Positions 30,001 to 40,208 are shown, numbered from the stretch's first letter. The stretch: DNA of 46,619 nt from Terrisporobacter mayombei (GCF_020748465.1 NZ_JAHZMP010000011.1:1-46619); one strand, 5' to 3'. Numbers and translations: made by a program. The notes: generated by a model from the letters alone, not told the origin.

Positions 30001-32292
30001 ATGGCTGATGGAAGAATTATAATTGATACGGAAATTGATAGTTCTGGTGTGAAAAAAGGAATAAGTAATATTGGAAGTTTAGCTAGTAATGCATTGGGAA
30101 TCGCTGCAAAAACCACAGCTGCAATGGTAACTGTAGCTACAGGAGCAGTTGCAGCATTAACAAAACTATCTATTGATCAGTATGCTGAATATGAACAGTT
30201 AACTGGTGGAGTTGAAACATTATTTAAAAAGAGTAGCGATAAAGTAATGGAATATGCAAATAATGCATATAAGACAGCTGGGATGTCTGCAAACGAGTAC
30301 ATGAATACCATTACAGGATTCTCTGCTTCACTATTACAAGGACTTGGTGGAGATACTAAAAAAGCTGCTCAAATAGGAAATTTAGCTGTTACTGATATGG
30401 CTGATAATGCAAATAAAATGGGTACAGCAATTGAAAATATACAAAATGCATATCAGGGATTTGCAAAGCAAAATTATACTATGCTAGACAACTTGAAGCT
30501 TGGTTATGGTGGTACAAAAACAGAAATGCAAAGGCTTCTTGCGGATGCACAAAAACTTACTGGTGTTAAATATAATATCAACAATTTCAATGATGTAATA
30601 GAAGCTATCCATGCAATTCAAAACAAAATGGGGATAACTGGAACTACAGCAAAAGAAGCTGCTTCTACTATTGAAGGCAGTTTGAACATGACTAAAGCCG
30701 CATGGACTAATTTATTAACTGGTATGGCTGATGATAATGCTGATTTTGATACACTAGTAGATAATTTAGTTAATAGTGTAGGTGCTTTTGGTGTAAATTT
30801 ATTACCAAGAATAGAAATTGCTATAAATGGTATTGGACAGTTAATTGATAAACTACTTCCGCCTATTATTGATAAACTGCCTGAATTAATAAATTCTATA
30901 TTACCTGGTATGGTAAGTGCGGGAGTCAATGTAATATCTTCACTTGGAAACGGAATTCTTGAATCATTACCAACGATTATAAGTTTAGGCATACAAGTAA
31001 TTCAAACTCTTATCACAGGTATACAGAGCAATTTACCTGCAATTGCAACAGGAGCAATAAATATAATAATGTCATTAGTAAATGGAATAGTAGAAGTTCT
31101 TCCTATGCTTTTGGAAGTTGGGTTACAGGCTTTAATAGCTTTAGGTCAAGGAATCGCAGAAAATTTACCTGCATTAATCCCAACTATCGTAAATTTAATA
31201 ATATCAATGTGTGATACTATAATTGAAAATTTACCATTATTAATAAGTGTTGCTATAGATATTATGTTAGCTTTAGTACAAGGGTTAATAGCTGCTCTAC
31301 CAACTTTAATTGCAGAAGTTCCTAGAATAATAAATAGTTTTGCTGATGCAATTAACGGTGCTTTTCCACAAATACTCATGGCAGGTATTCAAATTATAGG
31401 AATGCTCATTAAAGGATTGATACAAAGTATACCTACTTTAATAGCTAATATACCAGCTATTATAATGGCTATAGTTAATGCAGTTACATTATATAACTGG
31501 TGGAATTTAGGTAGTTCAGTGGTGACTGGAATAGGTGAGGGGATTATAGCACTTGGCCCTAAAATAGGTAATATAGCTAAAGGTGTTGCTGATTGGGTTG
31601 GAAAATCAATCACTAATGTTTTCAAAGGTGGATTATCTTGGGGTAAAAACCTAATTTCAAGTATTGGCCAAGGATTTTCTTCTATGATTAGTTTTTTAGG
31701 TAGTTCGGCACGTTCAGTAGCAACTGATGCATTAAATGCAATTAAAACTAAATTCTTAGATGGTGTTAATATAGGTAAAAATCTTATGGAAGGTATCTGG
31801 AATGGTATAAAAGACACGAAACAATGGATATTAGATAAAATAGGAGGCTTCGCAGGCACTATTATTAGTGGAATTAAAGGTGCCTTTGATATAAACTCTC
31901 CATCAAGAATAATGAGAGATTTAATAGGTGTAAATATTGTTAGAGGTATTGGAGTAGGAATAGATGTAGAAACTCCTAATTTACAAAAAGATATTGACTC
32001 TAATATGAGTGATTTGGCATATAAGATGCAGTCTACAGTTAATGCTGAAATGTCTAAGGCATATGTAAATGCTAATGCGAGTTCAACTAATAATATTAAG
32101 AGCCAAACTACAGCTATAGCTAGACTTAATAACGATGACATAGAAAGACTGGGTGAAGCTATGAGTAAGAGCCCTATCGTTTCTAAAGTTAACATAGGTG
32201 AAAAGGAAATAATAGATATTGTCGCTGAACCAGTAAGAAAGCACATCGCAAAAGATGATATGAGAAATAAGAGAAAGCAAGGAGGTAGTTAG
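30001..32292 (+). CDS. Tail tape measure protein
   Basis: 763 residues. The N-terminal IDTEIDSSGVKKGISNIGSL is the TP901-type start. A helical transmembrane-like block at about 290-480 carries repeated LP(A/T)LI...NII..L units of roughly 38 residues (NLPAIATGAINIIMSLVNGI, NLPLLISVAIDIMLALVQGL). The C-terminus has FDINSPSRIMRDLIGVNIV, usual for Gram-positive tape measures. It sets tail length and forms the DNA channel. GTAGGTGGATAG is the ribosome site. Confidence 0.95.
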   Translation: MADGRIIIDTEIDSSGVKKGISNIGSLASNALGIAAKTTAAMVTVATGAVAALTKLSIDQYAEYEQLTGGVETLFKKSSDKVMEYANNAYKTAGMSANEYMNTITGFSASLLQGLGGDTKKAAQIGNLAVTDMADNANKMGTAIENIQNAYQGFAKQNYTMLDNLKLGYGGTKTEMQRLLADAQKLTGVKYNINNFNDVIEAIHAIQNKMGITGTTAKEAASTIEGSLNMTKAAWTNLLTGMADDNADFDTLVDNLVNSVGAFGVNLLPRIEIAINGIGQLIDKLLPPIIDKLPELINSILPGMVSAGVNVISSLGNGILESLPTIISLGIQVIQTLITGIQSNLPAIATGAINIIMSLVNGIVEVLPMLLEVGLQALIALGQGIAENLPALIPTIVNLIISMCDTIIENLPLLISVAIDIMLALVQGLIAALPTLIAEVPRIINSFADAINGAFPQILMAGIQIIGMLIKGLIQSIPTLIANIPAIIMAIVNAVTLYNWWNLGSSVVTGIGEGIIALGPKIGNIAKGVADWVGKSITNVFKGGLSWGKNLISSIGQGFSSMISFLGSSARSVATDALNAIKTKFLDGVNIGKNLMEGIWNGIKDTKQWILDKIGGFAGTIISGIKGAFDINSPSRIMRDLIGVNIVRGIGVGIDVETPNLQKDIDSNMSDLAYKMQSTVNAEMSKAYVNANASSTNNIKSQTTAIARLNNDDIERLGEAMSKSPIVSKVNIGEKEIIDIVAEPVRKHIAKDDMRNKRKQGGS

Positions 32293-34356
32293 ATGTTAAA
32301 TTTTAATGACATTGATCTAGAGCAAATATTAAACGTTATTAGTGTAGAAAAAACATTAATATCCCCAAGGACTAACTACTCCAAAGATATATCTTCTAGG
32401 CATGGGGAAATATATAACGGCTTTAAGTATGGTCCTAAAGGAATAAAAATTAAAGCAGATATTAAAAGAGAGAATGAAGAGGAATATTTATATGCATTAG
32501 ATGAATTGTCAAGTGCGTTAGATGTTCAAGTAGAGTGCCCGTTGTACATAGATGATAGTGGGCGTTTTTTCTTTGCCGTTCCAGATGGAGATTATGCAGA
32601 AGAAAAAATTTGTTCTGGCTTTGGAACAATAACAATCGAATTTGTGTGCTATGTTCCTTTTGCTTACAATGAAGAAGCCAAACAATATGATGGTAGTTAT
32701 CTTGTTGAATGTACAAATGAGGGTAATACTAATTGTCACCCAGTTATTGGTATTGGATTAAGTCAAGACTGCCATTTTGTACAAGTAGAAAATACTCTTA
32801 ATAAGAAAAAAATATTAGTAGGTGCTTATCCAGTACTAGCTAATCCTACTATAAAAGAAAAAGAGAGAGTGTTATGGGATAATTGCGAGCAGACAACAGA
32901 TTGGGTTACTGGAAGTCCAAGCGTTGACAGTGATAGGGCAACGAATGGAACCCTGGCGGTAACAGAAAGTGGTTTAGGTATTATGGCTGGCGATTTCGGA
33001 AGTAAGTCGCCAGGAGCTAATTGGTATGGCACAAGTGCTAGAAAGAGTTTAGGTACAGAAATAAAAGATTTTTATGTTGAATGTAATATGTCTCATAATT
33101 CAACTGGTGTAAATGGCGACCCGTTCCAAGGTAGTAACGATACAGAAACTCCTTCAAGTGGAAGCAAGAAAACTTATTATAAAGTTACTTCTACGTCAGT
33201 AAATGTAAGAAGTGGACCAGGAACTTCTTACAAGAAAGTAGGCTCACTTAAAAAAAATACGAAAATATATCCAACGTCTGTTACTAAAAAATGGGCCAAA
33301 ATAACTTATAACGGGAAGACTGCTTATGTGACAACTCTATATATTAAAAAATGTGTAAGCGATAATACTGTTACTGCTACCAAAAGAAACTATGTAGTAA
33401 ATACGTCTGTTGCAATAAGAAGTACTTACAAGAAGAGCGCTAAGAATAAGTGTACCATTTCAAAAGGTAAAGTTATTAGATGTATTACGAGTAAAAAATA
33501 CCTTGACCCTACGGACAAAAAGAAAGAAAGGTATTACTATAAACTTGCTGAAAAATATAAAGGGTATATGGGGTATGTGCTTATAGGTTGCTTAACAGAA
33601 GCATCTGATACTTATTATGAATATGAAATCGAGCCAGAAACAGCCGATGATAAAGTTGGCATGATTGAAGTCTACGGATATACAGCTAATAATGAAAAGT
33701 TATTTAGAATGGGTCTTTACGATGATAATGAGTACTATGAATTTACTTATCCTCTAATACAAGTAGGCTCTCAAGACTTCCTAAAAGACAAAACAGTTGC
33801 GCCAGCACCTAAGACAGTTACAAAATATGAAGGCGGAGAGGATAAGTTGACTGTTAAGAAGGAAGCCTTATTGAGCGGTCGTTACGGCTCATGGAACGAG
33901 TTTTGGGGGAAATTAGGCATACAAAGGAAAGACGGTAAATGGAAAGCATGGGTATATAAAATAGATAATGGTACAACAGTAAAGCAATTACCTGCTAAAA
34001 AAGAAGTTGCAATAAGTGGAAGCCCTACGGGCAACCTTGCTTACATCGTTGCTTATTTTGGCACATTCGCTGAAAGTTCTGAAAAGGCTAGTTGTATGGC
34101 GCTTACTCATGTTGCTGTAAAAAACCTTAATCCAGTTGACCCAGCAAAACAGAATATCAAAAAGTTTAAAGCGGGCGATATTCTGAATATTGATTGTTAC
34201 AATAACAGCGTTTATTTAAACGATAAACCTTATCCCGATGCTGTCGATATCGGTTCTCAATTTTTCGAGTTGAAACCTGGCGAAACCCCTATAAAAGTAA
34301 ATAGTGATGATGCTGACCTTTCAACATCGGTTATTTTCAATGAAAGGTGGTTATAG
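32293..34356 (+). CDS. Distal tail protein (Dit) with inserted SH3b domains
   Basis: 687 residues. The first ~150 are a sipho-tail Dit module (ISPRTNYSKDISSRHGEIYN; PDGDYAEEKICSGFGTITIE). After a jelly-roll-like stretch come two bacterial SH3 domains: about 295-355 (TSTSVNVRSGPGTSYKKVGS) and about 364-434 (NTSVAIRSTYKKSAKNKC). Then a beta-rich carbohydrate-binding-like domain (about 435-687). SH3b domains bind cell-wall peptide, so this evolved Dit may recognise the host wall. GC is higher from about 32.88 kb. AAGGAGGTAGTTAG is an ideal ribosome site. Confidence 0.85.
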   Translation: MLNFNDIDLEQILNVISVEKTLISPRTNYSKDISSRHGEIYNGFKYGPKGIKIKADIKRENEEEYLYALDELSSALDVQVECPLYIDDSGRFFFAVPDGDYAEEKICSGFGTITIEFVCYVPFAYNEEAKQYDGSYLVECTNEGNTNCHPVIGIGLSQDCHFVQVENTLNKKKILVGAYPVLANPTIKEKERVLWDNCEQTTDWVTGSPSVDSDRATNGTLAVTESGLGIMAGDFGSKSPGANWYGTSARKSLGTEIKDFYVECNMSHNSTGVNGDPFQGSNDTETPSSGSKKTYYKVTSTSVNVRSGPGTSYKKVGSLKKNTKIYPTSVTKKWAKITYNGKTAYVTTLYIKKCVSDNTVTATKRNYVVNTSVAIRSTYKKSAKNKCTISKGKVIRCITSKKYLDPTDKKKERYYYKLAEKYKGYMGYVLIGCLTEASDTYYEYEIEPETADDKVGMIEVYGYTANNEKLFRMGLYDDNEYYEFTYPLIQVGSQDFLKDKTVAPAPKTVTKYEGGEDKLTVKKEALLSGRYGSWNEFWGKLGIQRKDGKWKAWVYKIDNGTTVKQLPAKKEVAISGSPTGNLAYIVAYFGTFAESSEKASCMALTHVAVKNLNPVDPAKQNIKKFKAGDILNIDCYNNSVYLNDKPYPDAVDIGSQFFELKPGETPIKVNSDDADLSTSVIFNERWL

Positions 34357-34361
34357 ATAAT

Positions 34362-36614
34362 ATGCGTAATCAGATATGCGATACTATATTTGTCATGGAC
34401 CCACAATTCAATGTAATAGGTATATTAAGTAATAACGGAGCGTTTCCTAACGCTCCTTTTTTTGATGATATTTACGTTCAAGAATTGGCCACTGGTGCTG
34501 AAACTTATGAATTTTCTACATTCTCAAATGCTATTACGAGTGAAATATTGCAACTAGGCAACTATATAGTATTTAAATACGGCGATAAATATAAATTGTT
34601 CCAAATTATGGATAATGACGATGAACACAAAGAGAATCAAACTATAACTTGTTATTGCGAAATGGCTGGACTAGAATTACTTACTGACTATTGCGAACCG
34701 TTTTTCATTGAGGGTAATGTTCAATTGTTCTTCAATACAGTTCTACAAGATACTAACTGGAAACTTGGGAAATATAGTCAATCACTTACCACCAATATTC
34801 AGCAAGTTAGAGTTGAAAAATATACAAATGTATACAAGGTAATACAAGAAAACATAGAAACTTACGGAAATATAGAAATTGAATTTAGGGTTGAATTTAA
34901 CGGGAATACCATAACTGGATTCTATATAGATGTTTACGAAAATGAAGGCCGAGGTAATAAAACCTATAAGCGTTTTGAATATGGTGAAAACGTAGAAGGA
35001 ATAAAAAGAAATAGAAATATGTATGACTTTGCTAGTGCCATGATAGGAACTGGGCAAAACGGTATAACATTTAAAGACATAGAGTGGAAAAAATCAGAAG
35101 GTAAACCAGCTAATAAACCTAAAGGTCAAGACTTTATCGTTGATTTAGGGGCTAATGAGAGATTTAATAAGCGTGGCAAATATATTAAAGGCTTGTATGG
35201 AAGCGACGATACTAACCCACAAGATTTATTATTGCATTCATGGGAAAAGTTACAGGAAGTAAAAGAGCCTAAATTTGACTATGAGGTTGATTTGGCTCTC
35301 ACTGACACTGAATTTGAAGAAATATCCATAGGCGACACTAACTATGTTATAGACTATGACTATAATCCTCCTATTCTTCTTGAGTGTAGAGTTGGAAAAC
35401 TTGAAATATCATTGACTAATGTAAATGAAAGCAAATGCACATTATCAAATTATAAAGAAATTAAAAGTAAAATAAAAACTCTTTCAAAAGATGATATTAT
35501 GAAAGATGTTTTAGCTTATGTAAATAGCCTAAAACCTGGGCTATTGACAAGCATTCAAATAAATACTCTTAAGTCTTATCTACGACAACTAGACATAGAA
35601 GAATCTGAAATTGATGCTATCATAGAAGAGCTTAAAAAGATAGCCTATGATAAGTTCCAGAAAGAGGAAAGGCATAAGGTATATGGTGAAAACGTAGATA
35701 TAAAATTAAATGAAGGTAGAAATTATTATTGCGATGATGTTGTGAGCTACATTAAGTTTACTGCGCCTGCTCAATGCAAAACTAATTACAGTACTACTCT
35801 TGTTTTTACAACAGATGAAGGAGTTCCAACAAAGGTTAATCAAGATAATAATATATGGCTTACTGGTAGTGATTGTATCAATGGTGGACTACTTATCAAA
35901 TGTGATAGTACTTATACGATTAAAATATCCCTAGACAATAATGTAACTACTCCAAGAAAATTTAAAGGTACTGTAAGTAAGGTTTCTCACGGTGGTACAT
36001 ATAGAGCATATGAGAATAAAACTAAATATCGTGATAACGTCCTTGAGTTACTTGAAACATACTATGAAAAAAGAGATTTATTTATTTATAGTACAACTAC
36101 TCCATACAGCTTTAAAAACCCGTGTACTTCTGCGAATATAGCTAAGTGGGCAAGTGGGGGATTTCATATAGATTGTTCTACATTAACACAGTTTGCGGCA
36201 AGAGGAATTACTTATATAAACTCTACCTATAACCATAATGATAAAAGCCCTTATTATCTTTCTACAAAATATAAGTATTCGTATGAAGTTCCTAGATTTG
36301 CGGCGGACCAGGCAAAATACTGTATCGAGCAGGGATGGCAACTTGAATTAGATGTTACTAATCGAAATGATTGGAAAAAGTTGAAACCAGGAGATTTAGT
36401 ATTCTGGAAGCAACGATTTGGTGAGGAAGGAAGTAATGCGACAGTAGATGCTCGTTTCATGCAAGTTGGTCATGTTGCTATTGTAAGAGCAATTAATGAA
36501 CAGGGCATTCCACACACTTATGAAGCTACAAGCGGAACTCCATGCATAAGAAATAGGCTGTTAACAAGTAATTATCCAGAAAAGATGTTATTTTTCGCTA
36601 GGCCAAGAAAGTAG
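34362..36614 (+). CDS. Tail-associated lysin (prophage tail protein with NlpC/P60 domain)
   Basis: About 750 residues. The N-terminal ~380 is the gp18/Prophage_tail baseplate hub (NAPFFDDIYVQELATGAETY; VEKYTNVYKVIQENIETYGN). The C-terminal NlpC/P60 peptidase has Cys in HIDCSTLTQFA (about 604), KPGDLVFW, and His in VGHVAIV (about 703). The enzyme cuts peptidoglycan stem peptides during DNA entry. ATG 34362 is preferred to GTG 34347, which lies within the AAGGTGG ribosome site. Arg codons and GC differ from the replication region, consistent with tail mosaicism. Confidence 0.9.
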   Translation: MRNQICDTIFVMDPQFNVIGILSNNGAFPNAPFFDDIYVQELATGAETYEFSTFSNAITSEILQLGNYIVFKYGDKYKLFQIMDNDDEHKENQTITCYCEMAGLELLTDYCEPFFIEGNVQLFFNTVLQDTNWKLGKYSQSLTTNIQQVRVEKYTNVYKVIQENIETYGNIEIEFRVEFNGNTITGFYIDVYENEGRGNKTYKRFEYGENVEGIKRNRNMYDFASAMIGTGQNGITFKDIEWKKSEGKPANKPKGQDFIVDLGANERFNKRGKYIKGLYGSDDTNPQDLLLHSWEKLQEVKEPKFDYEVDLALTDTEFEEISIGDTNYVIDYDYNPPILLECRVGKLEISLTNVNESKCTLSNYKEIKSKIKTLSKDDIMKDVLAYVNSLKPGLLTSIQINTLKSYLRQLDIEESEIDAIIEELKKIAYDKFQKEERHKVYGENVDIKLNEGRNYYCDDVVSYIKFTAPAQCKTNYSTTLVFTTDEGVPTKVNQDNNIWLTGSDCINGGLLIKCDSTYTIKISLDNNVTTPRKFKGTVSKVSHGGTYRAYENKTKYRDNVLELLETYYEKRDLFIYSTTTPYSFKNPCTSANIAKWASGGFHIDCSTLTQFAARGITYINSTYNHNDKSPYYLSTKYKYSYEVPRFAADQAKYCIEQGWQLELDVTNRNDWKKLKPGDLVFWKQRFGEEGSNATVDARFMQVGHVAIVRAINEQGIPHTYEATSGTPCIRNRLLTSNYPEKMLFFARPRK

Positions 36615-36622
36615 GTGATTAA

Positions 36623-38815
36623 TTGACTACATTAGAAGATAAACAAACCGAATACAAAAGTTCTAAGGCACAACTTGTAAGTATAATAGGAAGTATTGTC
36701 GCAACAGGAGAATTAACAGAAGAACAAAAAGAACAGATAGATTCATTAACTAATATATACAACACAAAGAAAAGCGAAGTACAAAAAGACATAGAAGAAA
36801 CGAAAGAATCCTATAACGGAAGCAAGTTTGATTACTTGCAAAATCAGATATACAATTTAAAATCAAGCATAATAAACAATGATGATAATATACAATTTTC
36901 AGTAAGTGGTACGGTGGATAACGAGGAATCCATAACGCAAATAACGCTTAATTTAGACGGAATAACGCAACGAGTTGGGGGGCTTGAAAAAACAAATAAT
37001 GTAGTGGATATGAAAAATCAATATTATTTGTCGACTTCCAAATTTGAACTAGTTGGAGGAACATGGAAAGATACTCTTCCAACACCTCAAGAGCAGGAAG
37101 GTAAGTTCCTATGGATTAAAACAATTTCGATACGTACAGACGAAACTACAACTGAAACATCCCCAATTTGTATTAGTGCTCAAGATGGGCTGAATGGAGT
37201 TAATGGTGTAACTTACTATACATGGATTAAGTATGCCAATGATGCAAGTGGAACTGGATTAAGTGATTCCCCAACTGGAAAAACTTATATAGGATTTGCC
37301 TATAATAAAACAACTGCTACAGAAAGTACAATAGCAAGTGATTATACATGGTCATTAATACAAGGAGCGAAGGGCGACACAGGAGTTGCAGGAGCTAAGG
37401 GAACTGATGGAATAACCTATTATACTTGGATAAAATACAGTGATAATGCAAATGGTAACCCTTGTTATGATATACCAACTAGTACAACTAAATATATAGG
37501 TATATCACCTAACCAAACAACTGCTACTGAGTCGTCTGACTATACTAAATATACATGGTCAAAATTCCAAGGTGACCAAGGGGTGAAAGGTGATACTGGA
37601 GCAACAGGTCAACAAGGTGTTAGTGTTACCTCAGTAATACTTCAATATGCTAAAAATACAAATACGACAACAGCACCAACAACAGGTTGGGATACAGTAA
37701 TGCCTACATATGCAGAGGGATATTATTTATGGATTAGAACGGGTGTAAAATATTCAAATGCAACTGATTACGTGTATTCCGTGCCTGTTTGTGACCAGTC
37801 ATGGAAGGCTAATGCAGAAGTATATTCGCAGTACAAACAACTTAAAAATCAATTTAACTGGATAGTTAAAGAAGGTACAAATGCATCGGATATGAAATTG
37901 ACAGCGGAAATGTTGAAGTTGGTAACTGACAACGTTATTATTGAAGCAAAAAAAATTGAGTTAAACGGTTCAATTAATATCAATGACGGAACATTCAGAG
38001 TTGCCACTAATGGCAATACTAAAATAGGTGGATTGTGCGACCATAACAATTCAGACGGAACCAGCAGAGGTGTGTTTGAGGTAACTAGTAACGGTAATGC
38101 CTATTTCAGAAATAAGACAAATGGAGAGATATACACTTATATAGAAGATGGCAGGATAAAGGTAAAAAATAAAAATGACATCATAACCTTTGATGACGGT
38201 ATCACTAGTTCTAATGTTTTATGCCTGCGTGCAGCCAAAAACGAGGGTTCATCCCCTGGTACTGGTGGAAAAATAATACTGTCATGCAACGGTGGCGATG
38301 ATACAACTTTAGACTTAAGAAGTTTAATATATTATAAAGATTCAAATGGGAATTATATATTATCACATCGTTCGTCTGGTTCGAATACTGGTGTATGGCT
38401 AGGCTCACCTTCATATATGATGAATGTTGTATATGCTATAAATGGCGTAAAAACTTCATCGGATAGAACTTTTAAGGAGAATATAGTTTATGTAAGCAAT
38501 GAATTTAAGAATAAATGTTTAGAGTTTATATCAAATGATTATGCTCTGACAGAATACAATTATTTAGAAGATAATAAGACAAAATTATCGGCTGTAGCTC
38601 AAGACCTAATTGCAAATGAAGACGGCTCCAATAACGAAATTGGTCAACTAATAGTTGATTGCGAGGAAGCATTTGAAAACCAAGCAAGTTTAACTATGAA
38701 TCAAACACAATTGTTAAATATTGTAATAGGAGCATTTCAAGAGCATGTAAGAGTTACGAATGATGAAATCAATGAATTAAAAGCAAGGCTAGATAAATAC
38801 GAAAGTATTGCTTAA
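36623..38815 (+). CDS. Tail fibre with collagen-like linkers and S74 chaperone
   Basis: 730 residues from TTG 36623 (TAGGTGATTAA upstream). It has an N-terminal coiled coil (to about 85), then two related ~69-residue repeats (YYTWIKYANDASGTG about 196; YYTWIKYSDNANGNP about 265), joined by collagen-like GAKGDTGVAGAKG and GDQGVKGDTGATG. A beta-helical region follows, and a C-terminal peptidase S74 domain begins SSDRTFKENI (about 612), ending in a coiled coil. S74 domains trimerise fibres and cut themselves off. Probable receptor-binding protein. Confidence 0.85.
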   Translation: MTTLEDKQTEYKSSKAQLVSIIGSIVATGELTEEQKEQIDSLTNIYNTKKSEVQKDIEETKESYNGSKFDYLQNQIYNLKSSIINNDDNIQFSVSGTVDNEESITQITLNLDGITQRVGGLEKTNNVVDMKNQYYLSTSKFELVGGTWKDTLPTPQEQEGKFLWIKTISIRTDETTTETSPICISAQDGLNGVNGVTYYTWIKYANDASGTGLSDSPTGKTYIGFAYNKTTATESTIASDYTWSLIQGAKGDTGVAGAKGTDGITYYTWIKYSDNANGNPCYDIPTSTTKYIGISPNQTTATESSDYTKYTWSKFQGDQGVKGDTGATGQQGVSVTSVILQYAKNTNTTTAPTTGWDTVMPTYAEGYYLWIRTGVKYSNATDYVYSVPVCDQSWKANAEVYSQYKQLKNQFNWIVKEGTNASDMKLTAEMLKLVTDNVIIEAKKIELNGSININDGTFRVATNGNTKIGGLCDHNNSDGTSRGVFEVTSNGNAYFRNKTNGEIYTYIEDGRIKVKNKNDIITFDDGITSSNVLCLRAAKNEGSSPGTGGKIILSCNGGDDTTLDLRSLIYYKDSNGNYILSHRSSGSNTGVWLGSPSYMMNVVYAINGVKTSSDRTFKENIVYVSNEFKNKCLEFISNDYALTEYNYLEDNKTKLSAVAQDLIANEDGSNNEIGQLIVDCEEAFENQASLTMNQTQLLNIVIGAFQEHVRVTNDEINELKARLDKYESIA

Positions 38816-38830
38816 TTAGGAGGGTAAAAA

Positions 38831-39220
38831 ATGAAATTAACAAATAGAAAAATGGTAGAAAATATGCAAAGTTTAATAACTGTATCTCAAAAACAATTAC
38901 CAGTGAAAGTCAGCTATGCAATTGCTAAAAATATAAGAAAAATAGAAAATGAATTTGCTGAATATAATATCGAAAGGGAAAAACTTTTAGGTAAATATTC
39001 GCTAAAGAATGAAGAAGGAAAAGTAGTCGTAGATGAAAATAATCTCGTTAAGATAAAAGAAGAATGCATAGAGGCTTGTAATAAAGACTTAAAAGAGTTA
39101 CTAGACATAGAAGTTGATATAAACATACATAAATTCAAGTTTGAAGATTTAGGTAATATTACAAGCATATCAGCAGGAGAATTATTAGCAATCGATTATA
39201 TGATACAAGAGGAAGAGTAG
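38831..39220 (+). CDS. DUF1617-like phage protein
   Basis: 129 residues, helical: NRKMVENMQSLITVSQKQLP, SYAIAKNIRKIENEFAEYNI ... then a beta-hairpin ending SAGELLAIDYMIQEE. This is the DUF1617 pattern found after tail fibre genes in Firmicute phages; function unknown. TTAGGAGGGTAAAA precedes ATG. A terminator overlaps its stop. Confidence 0.75.
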   Translation: MKLTNRKMVENMQSLITVSQKQLPVKVSYAIAKNIRKIENEFAEYNIEREKLLGKYSLKNEEGKVVVDENNLVKIKEECIEACNKDLKELLDIEVDINIHKFKFEDLGNITSISAGELLAIDYMIQEEE

Positions 39221-39243
39221 GACTATATTATAGTTCTTTTTTT
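39219..39243 (+). terminator. Terminator at end of tail operon
   Basis: AGGACTAT (39219-39226), loop ATT, ATAGTTCT (39230-39237), then a T7 run. Likely end of the long late transcript before the lysis region. Confidence 0.85.
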
Positions 39244-39372
39244 ATTATTAATAGATAAATAATGCGAAATGAAAGTGTTTTTGATATCATGTAGATAAAT
39301 AGGAATTTACTATAATAGTTTTGAATTAGTGATACAGTTATATAATGATAAGAAAATACAAGGAGAAAGTTA

Positions 39373-39573
39373 ATGAAAAAAGAGATAGATAAAGATGATA
39401 TTATAAAAATAATGCAAAGACAAATGATTGCATTTTTAATCTTACTTATTGCAGTAGCTGGGGGATTTATGTATTTGAGTAATCAAATAATTGAATTAGA
39501 ACATCAAGTGAGAACCATAACTCATGAATTAGATTATACAAAACATAGGGTTGAAGAATTAGAGAAAAAGTAA
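39373..39573 (+). CDS. Small membrane protein with coiled coil (66 aa)
   Basis: One transmembrane helix (about 17-36, MIAFLILLIAVAGGFMYLS) flanked by a charged N-terminus and a C-terminal coiled coil (LEHQVRTITHELDYTKHRVE). XhlA/holin-accessory-like in build but in its own unit. Two TATAAT boxes lie upstream (39311-39316, 39341-39346) without good -35 partners. AAGGAGAAAGTTA precedes ATG. Possibly a moron or lysis regulator. Confidence 0.6.
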   Translation: MKKEIDKDDIIKIMQRQMIAFLILLIAVAGGFMYLSNQIIELEHQVRTITHELDYTKHRVEELEKK

Positions 39574-39652
39574 TAGACTGATATTACACTTAAGAAGTAA
39601 AATTCAATATATTGAGCAGGCTTAAAAATAGTAATTTTGTGGAGGAATTGAT

Positions 39653-39982
39653 ATGGACAAATTTCAAAGTGGACTCCTAGCAATTAGTTTAGCAAACTTA
39701 TTAATTTTTATTATTTATATACTAGTAAATGAAAACAAGTCATCTAAGTGGTTTAAGTGGTACAATCAAATGGATAGTGAAGAACAGAAAAAATATAATC
39801 CAATAATTGCTGTTCATAAATTGAAAAGAGTGCTTTTTTTAATAGTATTAGTTGGAATTTCTGGACTCTTAATATCATTTTATATTCCATTAATTTCTAT
39901 AGTTGCATTAGCTTTAATTTTTATAATCCTTCTTGTTTCTATAGGACATTTGGGATCAAGAGGGTGTAAAATTGAGAAGTGA
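39653..39982 (+). CDS. Hypothetical membrane protein, DUF3784-like (109 aa)
   Basis: Three hydrophobic helices: about 7-26, 63-83 and 83-100. Between the first two is a WYNQMDSEEQKKYNP loop that resembles DUF3784-type small membrane proteins of Clostridia. GGAGGAATTGAT precedes ATG. Not a typical phage gene; probably a moron. Function unknown. Confidence 0.6.
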   Translation: MDKFQSGLLAISLANLLIFIIYILVNENKSSKWFKWYNQMDSEEQKKYNPIIAVHKLKRVLFLIVLVGISGLLISFYIPLISIVALALIFIILLVSIGHLGSRGCKIEK

Positions 39983-40097
39983 ATTAAATTTGTAAATTTC
40001 AATTTATCGAATAGTTACAGTGAACAATATTAATCAATTTCGCAATAAGTTTATTAGTTATAAAAAATGTTAATACTTTTAAAAAAGGAGTGTTGGC

Positions 40098-40169
40098 ATG
40101 ATTTTACTATTAGCATGATTAATAATATGTGTAATATGGATAATTAATAAAACAAAAGGATCTAATTAA
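40098..40169 (+). pseudogene. Tiny membrane-peptide gene with in-frame TGA
   Basis: AAAAAAGGAGTGTTGGC precedes ATG 40098. Translation gives MILLLA then TGA (40116-40118), then LIICVIWIINKTKGSN to TAA. If the TGA was once TGG, the product was a 23-residue hydrophobic peptide with a basic tail. The terminator that follows overlaps its end. The remaining Trp uses TGG, so a nonsense mutation is simpler than recoding. Confidence 0.45.
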
Positions 40170-40185
40170 TTTTAGATTCTTTTTT
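40158..40185 (+). terminator. Terminator before lysis cassette
   Basis: GGATCTAA (40158-40165) pairs with TTAGATTC (40172-40179, one G-U), then T6. Confidence 0.75.
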
Positions 40186-40208
40186 AGTGCAAAGAAAGTG
40201 AGGTATTT

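Noticed and set aside
30618..32246. Long minus-strand open frames inside the tape measure gene
   Set aside because: They are shadows of a repetitive hydrophobic coding sequence, with no ribosome sites and no recognisable product.
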